A stretch of DNA of 64,000 nt, taken from assembly GCA_002633005.1 (NCBI GenBank), contig NMRA01000001.1, positions 1,412,198 to 1,476,197 of the forward strand, in the 5' to 3' direction. This stretch comes from Phoronis australis. Its lineage: Eukaryota; Phoronida; Phoronidae. A program made the translations under genes and the position numbers. Position 1 is the first letter of the stretch. Each line of letters starts with the position of its first letter. This document shows, one piece after another, positions 1 to 12,500 of the stretch. Below the pieces are notes generated by a model that had not been told where the DNA came from, made no database searches, and was given only the letters and a program-made list of their open reading frames with translations.

Positions 1-437
1 CCAGAAACATCCTCCCCGGGGGAGTCTTTTGTTGTAGTTTGGATTTGTTCATCCCTTCACGTAGGCTTATACATGTACACAGTATAACAAACTTGATGAC
101 CTACTGTACAGGCGCACAGCCTTGCAATTTTGTTAAAGATGAACGCCTTTAGGGGGTGACAATATGTGCCAACATCTATAGTCGCATTCTTCACATATTA
201 TCGGCCCTTGGGGTCGGTAACAATATGTGCCGGATGCGATAATATATGTCGTGAACACCGACACATATTGTCGCCAGGACGACGATATGTAGAGTGCGTC
301 AATAATTGTTACAACAACGTCTACATTTACGTGTATGGCAAATACCCAGCCGCCGCCGCCGCCGCCGCAGCTGCTGCTGCTGCTGCCAGGGCTTCTGCTG
401 CTGCTGAAAATCATCCCGAGTTCCTTTTACAGCATAC
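1..437. other. Last visible laccase intron, with foldback and GCC/GCT microsatellite
   Basis: Intron sequence downstream of laccase exon 14. It holds imperfect direct and inverted copies of ACAATATGTGCC between 155 and 280, and a GCC then GCT trinucleotide run at about 349-406. Open frames across the run are low-complexity by-products. Confidence 0.6.
349..406. repeat. GCC/GCT trinucleotide microsatellite
   Basis: About six GCC units pass into CTG/GCT units with one interruption. It starts 32 bases beyond the exon 14 donor, inside the intron. Confidence 0.9.
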
Positions 438-542
438 CTGGGTTGTCTGCTTTAAACCTGATGACGACATAGCCACCTGCCGGAACTACGACGGTGTCTT
501 TTTTCACAGGGTTCTTCGTGTTGAGTCCAACCGGGTGACCCT
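438..542 (-). CDS. Laccase exon 14: DTVVVP and ADNPG
   Basis: The acceptor is CTTGGGCAG and the donor AACCCAG|GTATGC. It encodes [20 protein letters not shown] and then KADNPG, the segment immediately before the final HCH motif. It ends in phase 1, so at least one more exon lies left of position 1. No HCH-type coding is visible in 1-437. Confidence 0.9.
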
Positions 543-3500
543 CTGCCCAAGCTTAAAAATGAAGTGGTGATTATCGCGAGATCGCTAATATTTCTTTGTT
601 TCATGTGTAAATCAGAAGTAAAATAAAACATCCCGCATGAAATACAGTAAATCAAAACCAACATCAAAGTCGTAGTTCAATTGTGAAATGCCCGGAAGAG
701 CAAAGTTTCACTTTAATTTGGTAAATGACCAATTATACAACTAACGCTTGCATTGTATTTCGTATAAAACATTATTGCCAAAGGGTTTTCTATTTTTCAA
801 GACAAATGCCTTGTTGCAAATATTGACTTTCAATCAAATATTTTAACATCAGATAATTATGCAGTTCTAATGACAAAGATTGAATTTATCACGGAATCTT
901 AAAAAAATGAAAGCCCGCTTTTCCGCCGTGATTGTGTGTTGCCTATCGAAAACTATAGAAAATTTAAAGCTTGAACGGTTCACCTGCATCAATGCACGTC
1001 TTCGAGCCTTTTCTAAGACACTTCAGGTCGGGATTGTTGGAGATAAGTCGGCCATCCTCATTGTACACCGGGTGTCCTTCCTTGAGCACGTAGAAACTGT
1101 AACCATGGAGATGGACCGGGTGTTGCATACCACCTTGGAATATGAAAGTTTGGTATTCATTAGTAAGCAATGAGTGTTTACTTTCTCTGCGCATATGCTA
1201 ATTCTTCTTTTCAAAGGATAAAATGTTTTGAACAATGTTATTTTCCCAATCAATCATCAGGTGAATAAAATTTATCAAGGCTGAAAATCGCCAAAACACA
1301 AATGGTAAGTACGTCTTTTTGAGATTATGGAATGCATCACAAAGAAGAACAAAATGCAATTCGTCTTCAACAGAGTTGCTCGTATAGAAAGGGCGTGTTC
1401 TATCGCCATAACCAATTTTTAAATACCTAGCAGTCTCAACTAGTAGACTATGGTGTCCATGACGAAATATCGAGGTGGTTTGGATGAAAACACGTGGCAA
1501 ACTAAATTTTATGCATTGTTCTACTGCGGAGATTTCCTTAAACTTCCTAAAATAGGGAAGCTTTCTGTTATTATGAATATATGAATACCAACTACGGTCG
1601 TTTATTCGTTATGGTTTCAGAATACTTAGTGGAAAACGTATTTTAAACTGGAATTTAACCAGTATTACATAACACCTAGTATACAGAGGGTACCTCCCAC
1701 ATTCACTTAAAACTGCAACATTGGAGCAGGCAGTTCCTACTCCAACAATCACTACAAAAACGCAAATGAACCATTTTAATGATATCGTACCAGAACCCCT
1801 CAGAGAATTTCTTTTCTTCGTTTTTGGTGACGACACCGTCCAGACACGTTGGCTGGTAAACAACCACTTTTCACCAGTGACTTTTCTAATTTGCAGAGTT
1901 TTGACAGGCTCAATGCAATGTCTCTCAGTACGTGGTAATCGCATTCAAATGGTGGCTTTGGGATGAAAACTGCTCACTGGGAGTACTTTTGTTTTTAGTA
2001 ACCGGTTGCACTTCCGTTAGTGGGAAAAGATGGAAAACGTGACTTTGGGATGAGTTTCAAAGGATTTTGTCCTTGGTTTCTGAAGTCTTTGGCCCAATGT
2101 ATTGTTCATATCTGTAGGTTTTATGCACCCTGCCGAACAGACTGTTGGAGTTGTTCAAACATGGTTTTTGAAGCTCAAAATCAGCAAAAACTGTCGTGTC
2201 ATTTTTGTGTACTTATATACGCGATGGTGAATTACACAGTTATGCTGCGTAAAGTGAAGGAAAATATGTGTCAAAATGCAAGCTGAAGCTCGCTTGTAAG
2301 CTGACAGCATGCCAGATTCGTTCACCTAGTGCTCTAGTCGAAGCCAAACTGCAGAGGCTCAATGAAGATCAGCAACCGAAGTTCGCCGACCAAACGCGGG
2401 ATCGTCTAGGTTTGAAAACCCGCCTTAAGTTCAAGAAATCGTCAAATAATTGCTGCAAGATTTTCGTCACACAACTTTCGACGAATATTTATATTTTCAT
2501 TCATTTTATCTCAACAAGATGTTGCCTTTCACTTATTCGAAGGTGACCTGCTGACCTACAAATTACTCGATCTACCTGCGGTGAATTGCCTGATCGGCTT
2601 TGGACAACGCGCTTCGTCAAATTTCGGTGTTAAAATACGCTATTTACTTCTTTCCACACTGATAAACTTAGCATTATTTTGTAAAAATTAAACTAAAGAT
2701 GGAAACTTTAAAACATTACTGCCGCTGCCCCGGCCGTAAAGCATAGTTTGAAACTAAAATCGAGAAGAAAACGGCGTCTGGCGACTACATATTTTGGAAC
2801 AGTAAAACGTCTTAATGTGAAAACAGTATCTCTCAGTCGGATTTTTTATTAGAACTTTCGTTTTATTCATATTTAACTGGAAATCAAGTGCCGTTTGATG
2901 AATACGAGAGAAAAACTTATTCCCTTTCAATGTCCCTTTCAGAAAACGACATGACATTTTTGACAAAAACGCATTATCACTTATCAACGAGACTCGCACA
3001 ATGTCGTGAATACCGTGAAGAGACTTTTCCAAACTAATAGGTTCACAAAATTATATGCTTTTATGGGTTGGAAGTCGCTGATTACTTATATTTCAAGAAG
3101 AAGACACCATTTTAATTGGGTTTACAGTGGCGGATTTAGAGGGGGCCAAGGGGGCCATGCCCCGCTAAAACTCTCCCAGATTCCATTTGGCATTTGGGGG
3201 GNTGGTTTCTGAAGTCTTTGGCCCAATGTATTGTTCATATCTGTAGGTTTTATGCACCCTGCCGAACAGACTGTTGGAGTTGTTCAAACATGGTTTTTGA
3301 AGCTCAAAATCAGCAAAAACTGTCGTGTCACTTTTTGTGTACTTATACACGCGATGGTGAATTACACAGTTATGCCGCGTAAAGTGAAGGAAAATATGTG
3401 TCAAAATGCAAGCTGAAGCTCGCTTGTAAGCCGACAGCATGCCGGATTCGTTCACCTAGTGCTCTAGTCGAAGCCAAACTGCAGTGTCGAAGAGGCTCAA

Positions 3501-6500
3501 TGAAGATCAGCAACCGAAGTTCGCCGACCAAACGCGGGATCGTCTAGGTTAGAAAACCCGCCTTAAGTTCAACAAAACGTCAAATAATTGCTGCAAGATT
3601 TTCGTCACACAACTTTCGACGAATATTTATATTTTCATTCATTTTATCTCAACAAGATGTTGCCTGTCACTTATTCGAAGGTGACCTGCTGACCTACAAA
3701 TTACTCGATCTACCTGCGGTGAATTGCCTGATCGGCTTTGGACAACGCGCTTCGTCAAATTTCGGTGTTAAAATACACTATTTACTTCTTTCCACGTTGA
3801 TAAACTTAGCGTTATTTTGTAAAAATTAAACTAAAGATGGAAACTTTAAAACATTACTGCCGCTGCCCCGGCCGTAAAGCATAGTTTGAAACTAAAATCG
3901 AGAAGAAAACGGCGTCTGGCGACTACATATTTTGGAACAGTAAAACGTCTTAAGTTAATGTGAAAACAGTATCTCACAGTCGGATTTTTTATTAGAACTT
4001 TCGTTTTATTCATATTTAACTGAAAATCAAGTGCCGTTTGATGAATACGAGGGAAAAACTTATTCCCTTTCAATGCCCCTTTCAGAAAACGACATGACAT
4101 TTTTGACAAAAACGCATTATCACTTATCAACGAGACTCGCACAATGTCGTGAATACCGTGAAGAGACTTTTCCAGACTAATAGGTTCACAAAATTATATG
4201 CTTTTATGGGTTGGAAGTCGCTGATTACTTATATTTCAAGAAGAAGACACCATTTTAATTGGGGTTACAGTGGCGGATTTAGAGGGGGCCAAGGGGGCCA
4301 TGTCCCCCTAAAACTCTCCCAGATTCCATTTGGCATTTGGGGGGGTGCGAATGTCTGACGAGCAAAATTCTGGCTAATACTCTGCCCTGCCTCCCCCCTC
4401 TAACATAAAATCCTGGATCCGCCCCTGGGTTACACGTAACCTTAAGTAAACGGGCCGGTATTGAAAGGTGATAAGTCGGCTAATTTGAAATGTCATTGCA
4501 GTTAAAAAGATCCCAGGCATTTCCTCCCCAAAGCAAGTATGGACTGTCTAATACTTAGTTCAGTCCAAGGTATCGATGATTAATTTCAGTGAGCGCAACC
4601 TAGTTTAGGACTACAAGACGAGATAAAAACCTTTATCAAAGTTGTAGAGCACCATCTGTACCACTTCGTTTTCCTTGATAGACAGCGTGTGTGTGCAGTT
4701 ACAATGACCCTCCTCTTCACACGCATACTCGTTACATTCATGCTTTAAGGGTCTTCCAGGGTTGGTCTTAAGAATATAGTAAACAGTTATCATAAATGCA
4801 GCGAAACAGACTAAGTATCATGGCCCGGCTTTGATCTTTTTACTTGAAATCGAACTCATAATTATTTTTAGCATTTTCAGTTCTACTTTCCTGAGATCTC
4901 AAGATAAGTGTTTCTCACATGACCTGGAGTGTGTTACGACACGACTGGTTAATAACACCGAGTACGTATTTTTTGATATTACATGGGCGAATCACAAAGT
5001 AGTGCAAAGTAGAAATCCATACGCCTTACATTTTATCGTCCGCAAAACACCAAAACAACCAAACGCGCGGTAACAAAATTATGCCGGAAGGGGACAAGGG
5101 TATGATTGACAAATCGGTTATCGCAACTGTACGTACTCCGGGTAGAAAGGACCTGCAAACAACTCCTTAAACGGGCCCATCTTCCGCGGCGAATTCCATA
5201 TCGATGTTCTTTCAGACAGAGACGAACCCCAACTCAAAGAAACGCGGTGCATGCGATTATGTAGTTGTGCTGTCCCAAGATCAATTCAGTACTCAGGCGC
5301 GGGGAAGCCCTCTTGGTTGTGTTATTTATAAACATTTGTTAAATATAGGGGGATAACGACTGAGAACATGTAATAATCTATTTATACCACATACTGAACG
5401 AGAAACATTGCAATGAATCGATCTACCTTTCTCGACTCGCATCGTCTTTGTAACTACTTTCTATGTCAGAGGCCCGGGGTCGGAGGTCCTGGCCTTTTAA
5501 GAAAAGCCGAGATATTTTTGTAAAATAATGCTTTTACTCAAAACCAATTGAAAAATAAAACAAAATAGAAGTAAAGTGAATCTATAAATTAAGGTTTAGC
5601 AACTGTTGTAGCTTACTGCACATTTTATCTCGCTAAGCTTCGACCGGGAATATATCGTCTGCTAAAGTAGGTTACCACTAGTAACTGACTATAATGCTCA
5701 AGTCAAAGGATCCCGACCACACGACACCTGCATGCAAATTGGAGATCGGTGATTTACAAGTGAGGGAACACGAGAGAAAAATTTAATTGAATTAAAGTAT
5801 CGTTTTTATGGAAATTATGCGTCTTATTTTTCATAGCGTATTATTGTCGCTGCAATGCCCTTTGCTGAACATGCGATTGTTGCGCGTGCTCATTTAAGTA
5901 TTCTATTTTCATGTTCGATGACGTCAGCCGCTGAGTGTTGTAGTGGCAAAGTCGGCGACTCGCAACTGTAGAGGCCCGGGTTCGAATCCGGTCTCGGTTT
6001 CCCGCCAAAATGTTATCTCACTATTGAGATAACTTTATGGGTTATTACACGGTTTTGTCTGCCATTCGAGGCTAATATTGTGGTATAAGTTTTATTATAC
6101 TACAATATTAGCGTCAAATGGAAGATACATCCGTGTAATAAGCCACAAAGTTATCTCACTAGTGAGATAACGATTTGGCGGGAAACCGAGGACGGAGTCG
6201 AACCCGGAACCCTGGAATTGCTGGTCGCCGACTTTACCACTACACCATGCAGCGACTGACGTCATCAAGAGTGAAAATAGAATACTTAAATGAGCACGCA
6301 CAATAATCACATGTTCAACAAACAGCATTGTACTGTACTTATACGCTACGAAAAATAAGACACATAATTTCCATAAAAATGATATCTTAATTCAGTGAAA
6401 TTTTTCTCTCATGTCCTCTTACTTGTAAATCACCAATCTCCAGTTTGAATGCGGGTATCGTGTCGTCAGGATCTTTGACTTGAGAATTATATTCAGTTAC

Positions 6501-9500
6501 CAGTGGTAACCTACTTTAGCAGACGATAATTTCCCGGTCGAAGCTTAGCTTGAAAAAACGTGTTTTAAGCTATAATAGTTGGTAAACCTTAATTTATAAA
6601 TTCAATTTATTTTTATTATATTTAAGTTTCCAATTGGTTTTGAGTAAAAGCATTATTTGACAAAAATAGCCCGGCTTTTCTTAAAAGGTCACGAACTCCG
6701 ACCCCGGGCCTCTGACATAGAAAGTAGTTACAAAGCCGTGGAGAGTCAGAAAAGGTAAATCGATTCATTGCAATGTTTCTCGTTCAGTATGTGGTATAAA
6801 TAGATTACTACATGTTCTAAGTCGTTATCCCCTTTATCTAGAGCCCTCGTGGATTTTGGAGAATTATCGTCACTCGGACTCTAGATAACGGGGGATAACG
6901 ACTTCGCCATGTAATAATCTATATATATTACAACTTCAAAGACCATGTATTAAAACTTGAATATTGTTACGAAATCTGAATGCAGTTTACAATTGGTAAG
7001 TTTAAAATAAAAACAAAAAGTAACGTGTTTTTTCAAAAGTGGCGTCATGTGATTGAAAATTTTAGACACATCGAGTTTTTCGGCAAAAAAGTTCGTTTTT
7101 ACGGTTCATGTGAGAAGCCTAGGGATTTTGACGAAATTTCCAAGAGGTTTTGCCCGCGTCATAAACCTGAGACGAGTGTAGGATTCTCTATTCAACAGTC
7201 TGTGCTCGAATGCATAATAGTTAGCGAGAATAACTGCCTAACCCTAACTTGCACTTGACGAACCCCTTCATTAAAGCTAAGAGTTCCAGTCTGAACTCAA
7301 AATTTTGAGTTTTTCACAACGAAAAATATTTCGATTTCGAGTACAAAGATTAGGCCCTTGGTCATGAAACGCAGATGATTCTACATTAAGGTATTTCCTA
7401 GAAATACTACGTGATATGACCGAAATAATTAGGCATGATTGTTTGTTGTGAATTTAGGACTACGTTGTACGATGCGGTTTTTAACGTACTACTATAAAAC
7501 CTGGGCACTGGGGTTTAGGTCTAATCTCGACTAAGCTCACAAATTTGTACTCGAAAAATGCAACGGGATTCGAGGTTGAGTCTGAGTCGAGTGTCAGTTC
7601 GGAAATTACACTCTGGACCGTGGTCGAATAGACCTCATGCATTTTGAGTACATTCAAAAAAGATCTTGATTATACGACTTTGGATATCATTATATTCCTC
7701 GGATATAAGGCAGTTCCGTTTTTGAAGTATCGCCAAATTGTAACAGTTAACAATTCGTTAGCCATGAAATCATTGAATAGGTAGGAGAAAAACACAAAAG
7801 AACGCAACTTGTGTTGCAAATTTCATCTCTTTTTTTCACGTCAGAATGCAAACGACCCGAATACACGACCACTGCGTGATATTCAAAAATAAGGCCAACC
7901 TCGAACAGGAGGTCATGACTTTACTTTACAGATTAACGGAACATGATTTTGCGCGTTAGAACATGAGGATCTTTCTGGTGCGTTTGAATTTTGATCAAGT
8001 TTGGAAACAAAATGCTTACCAAATAGTATGCGCCAGCGGCTAAGTGAAGAGCGATTTTAAAGTACTATCTTGTTTCAAAGGCAACTATTCGCTTACTCCG
8101 CCCTAATTATACATTTGAGACATTTGTAGGCATTAAAATTTGTAGGCGTATATACATCGACGACTGTTGTAAAAGCTTGCGAATTATTGTCAGTAAGGGA
8201 AATTATCTTGATTTTTTGTATAAACTGAAAACTTGATGAACTTTCGGAATACATAAACAACTACTTTTAACAGTTTCATGGACTTCCCAAAGGTCTTTGA
8301 TATGTCAGATTGAAAGAGAAATTTAAAACAGAAATGTTCAAAACATACGCTTCTACAATTCGTGTCTCCCAAATACTTTAAAGCTGCATTTAGTTACGCT
8401 TAATAGGTGCTCCTTACGTCACAGAATGCTGAAATGGAAATGTTTCTTACCAGAGGAGGTGAGTCGGGAAAAACAAATCGTCGTCCGTTGACAGTTGACC
8501 TGGAGCGTTTGTAGATTGGGTTTTCTAAAAATTAAACACGTCATTATTCTGACTCTTGATAATGTGCAAAATCTCTACCCTACTTGCATAGTGATGTGAA
8601 ATCAGTCACGTTATATGTGACACATGTCCTGCACACAAATTCAAATATGTTTGAAATATGAAAATTGCTTTATCCATTTTTGGTAGATTTGGACGAGTAC
8701 TGATTAATATTTGACTTGTTTCAAAAGAAAAAAATCCACTCCACCTTCAAGGCGTTCTTCCAGGGGCCTTAGGCTTACTCTTGTCCATTTAGCAAAAGTT
8801 GTATCGAGACTTTTCAACTTTGTTCTAAACTTTCGAGGACTAGTTCAAAGAGCTATGTGGACTAGTCAATTTTATCGTTGAGTTGATTTAGCCTTTAAAA
8901 TAAACAAATGTTAAACTATAATGCAATCCGAAATTCATTAAATAGTAAACTTCAAGTGAGAACAGTTAGCAAGCTCTGGACTAAAAATTTCGACATATCA
9001 CATTCTGCATACCATATATGCGCGTGAGGCTCACGCGCCTATGTTCCAAACTTGAATGCTTTATCAAAGACTTTTTTCACATGCGCCTAAGTTTCACTTA
9101 TAGGTGCAGTTAGCCAGCCAGGTAGCTGTATGAAAACTGTCGTCAAAATACACACAGTGAAAATTAAGAACAAAATCTTAATCTATAGCCCCCCCCTCCC
9201 TCTTTAAATATCGCGTTCGGACCTACATAATGTACTGTTGTCCCTTACGTCACATTAATGCGCAACGGGGACAGATATGGTGCCCAAAGGCACGACTTAT
9301 AAAACAATGTGACCTCACTTGAAAAGTGCCAGTTCAGAAATATGTCGTCACGGTCGGACTCCCCGACATCTTGGTCAGCGTTTCTCGTGCAGTTTGTGAT
9401 ATGTACGCATTCCAAGCCAGTCTGCGGGGGATATTTCCTATGTACCAGTGCGAAAGGTAAAATGTAGCGTAACACTAAACATATACCAAGAACAAGGTTG

Positions 9501-12500
9501 AGGATGATAAAAATAAACAAATCGTTTTACAGCTGTTGGCAGGAATACTTACCCGTATTTTTTGTGACTTCACCTGAAATTGTTTGTGCCATTTGCCACT
9601 GCAGCATTTTAATCGCATTTTTATTCAACTGAAATACGCTTCCTCGGTATTCTCCACAATGGGTTGTGTGGGTCGAGATGCGTATTCTTTAAAAACAGAA
9701 GTCCATGTCTCAAGTCAAGTGGTAGTCAAGCGTGCTGATTTGGGAAACCTTCAGCAAACATTCTTCAGTGCTTATTTGACTTGGCGGAGGCAACAGAACA
9801 GTGTTTTATTTCAAATATTCAAATTATCTAGAGGTAGTTTATATCAGGAAATAAAACATACTTAGTATCAATTTAAGGTAACATTGGGACTTAGGCACCA
9901 ATTTGGGCAAAATGAGCACACACATAGTTTCCATGGGCTAGAGGTGCTTTTATTCAACATCAGGTGACTCACCCGTAAGGACAGTTGAATACTTTACATG
10001 GCAAGTCCGATGAGCAATTTCTAGTTGAACTTATTAAGTTCTTGTCGTCCGCGTTATTGTAACGAAGAATACTAAAATGCTTGATGGGCTGAACTGGTGT
10101 CTAAAGTGAAAACAAATATGATAACATCGCTTTAGTGGCAATTTATGACATCCAATCTTTGAAGTTGCATTTCGTCGTTTTCAGGTGGCTACAAATGAAA
10201 ATCGAATAAAGCCTTTGACTCTCATTAAATTAATCTCACAACATTCCTTATCGTGACAGGATTCTAATAACGAACAAGAACATCGAAACCATCAGCGACT
10301 GAAGAACACGCTTCAGAGTTTATTGGGTTTAAGCAACTATACAATCAGCGCATGCATTGCCTGGGACTTGAGTTGCCGGCTCATTTGGCAGCAATTCAAT
10401 ACCGGTGAGGGTGGTAATGTTTTAAACCCACGAAATTAAATATTTACAGCTAAACAGCGACGAAATGCTATATTAATTGGATGTTGATATAATACGTACC
10501 CAGACAAGAACCTTAGAGCTGTAAGTTCTGAAATGGCCATTCGAATTTTATTCCAAATTAACTGATCACGGCCCAAGAGAAACGTACTAGATTAATGAGA
10601 CAAATGTTTGACTCGAAAGTCATGGAACAATACTTTGATACAAAACTCTTTTTTAATTTTAAACAAATCAAAGTCGTGTCCAACTTACCTTTGTATTAAA
10701 TGTCATGACCTCGAGCGTTTCGGATCGAATCCAGTACTTTCCAGTTTTTTGTGTGGCGTTGATATAGAAATCAAATCTCTCGCCAGGAGTGATGATAATG
10801 TATTGAACTTTTATTTCGGAAAACTCGTGGCCGTCACTCGCTATTACATAAAGGTCATGCTGAAAATGTTGACGTTAAATAATTAATTGTCCCAACATTA
10901 CATGAAGATTACAATTCAAACAATTCTGAACACTGTTTTACTGATGTCACTCAAAACTTACAATTGCTATTGCATGATTATTACTCCCACGTAGGCACAA
11001 CGTGGCTCCCACAACAGTCGACTCGCCCAAAGCCTGAGCTCGTGAATAAGTAAAAGAGTTCTGTGACCGGTTGCATGAAACAGTCATAAATAGGGATTCA
11101 ACTAAGTTTCCTACGGTAATCTATAGCGTATTCATGAGCTTTTGAAAACACTCATTGTCGTGTTTTACTCTGTTTGAGTCTCATTACTAAGTCGTTTTTG
11201 GCTTCGATACAAATCGAGAGTCAAGTTAACGTTGAATTCTCAATATTATCGAAAACAAGTATGGAATTTGACCTTTTCATGCAACGCCCCTAATTTAAGG
11301 ACTACTTCCCTAATTATTTTGACTGAATTAAAGGCACGGTTTCCAATTATATTACTTTGTCATTAGTCAAAGAAGAGCTGTGAGTACATAATGAAACAAA
11401 TATGCAAAAGATTCAGGGAGCTTAGTTAATTCCCTATTTTGGACTGTTCGTTGCAAACGGGAACGGAAACTTAATTCAGTTTTTTGCTGGTTTGCGAGAG
11501 TTATAGAGCATTATTTTCTTTCAAAGCTGTTTAGTCGCAGCTAATTTCTGTCATTTGACTAAATTATGATTTAGTATTCTAAAAACGTTTCCAATATCGT
11601 AAATCCAATTTCCATTTTATTAATTTAAAAAGTTAAATTAGGACAATCATTTATAAATTCTTGGTCCATACCTCATCAATAGAAATTTGGATAGAGTAAT
11701 CAAAAGCAGCATTAATAACCCTGAACTTGTAACGATTCCCTGACACAACGTCATAGGTATCAAATGGTTTCTTTGGGTGCTCAGCATTCATCCTGTCTGG
11801 AAAGTAGTGACCTGTTACGAGAAAGTATGTTTGGGTAAACAATATTTCAGAGACGATTCCCTCATCAACGCCGATCCTTTTTCTGTGAAGGCCCTCAGTT
11901 CATCTGTTCCGCATACACTCTTTCACGCACTCAAGACCATGCACACAAAGGGAGAAGAAACAACTGTCCAAAGTTCAAAGTCTGCTTGTGAGTTTGCCGG
12001 GAACTCGAGGGCGACCTGCGAAAAGAGTACGATAAATTATGAAGCAGTGCAAAGTCAGTCTCATTTCTTAAATTACTACGAACATGTGCCCTTCTGTACG
12101 ACAGGAATAAAGACAAGTTAGACTAATCATTAACGCTGAGTATAACCTTATAGGTATAAATGAATATATGTTGTTTTCTAATACTTGAAGGCGGCATCCA
12201 CTAACTGAGAAGGTCAAGTTGCTTAATTTGCTTGCTTGATCCCTTAATTGCATCCGATATATGAGCAGAGCCGTCTGATATTGTAACCGCTCAAAGTACA
12301 TTAGGCTGGTTGAGGACGAACTATTGTAAACAATATGAGACAGAACAAATGAATTGTAAGTAGATTCCAGGTTATGTCCGGGGACTTTTCTGGATAAGGC
12401 TCTGAAGGGATCGAGAATTTACTATATCATCTTAAAAAGTTCCATACAATGCATGTTAAAAGACAGTTTGTTGTCAAAAAAGAATCAAGAAAGGTGGCTG

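Noticed and set aside
166-570. 134-codon plus-strand frame with a poly-Ala stretch
   Set aside because: The Ala run is the GCC/GCT microsatellite, and the frame overlaps the well-supported laccase exon 14 on the opposite strand.
5937-5992. tRNA gene
   Set aside because: Box A and box B are present, but no acceptor or anticodon stems fold, and the sequence recurs as part of a 750-base repeat. It is tRNA-derived, not a tRNA gene.
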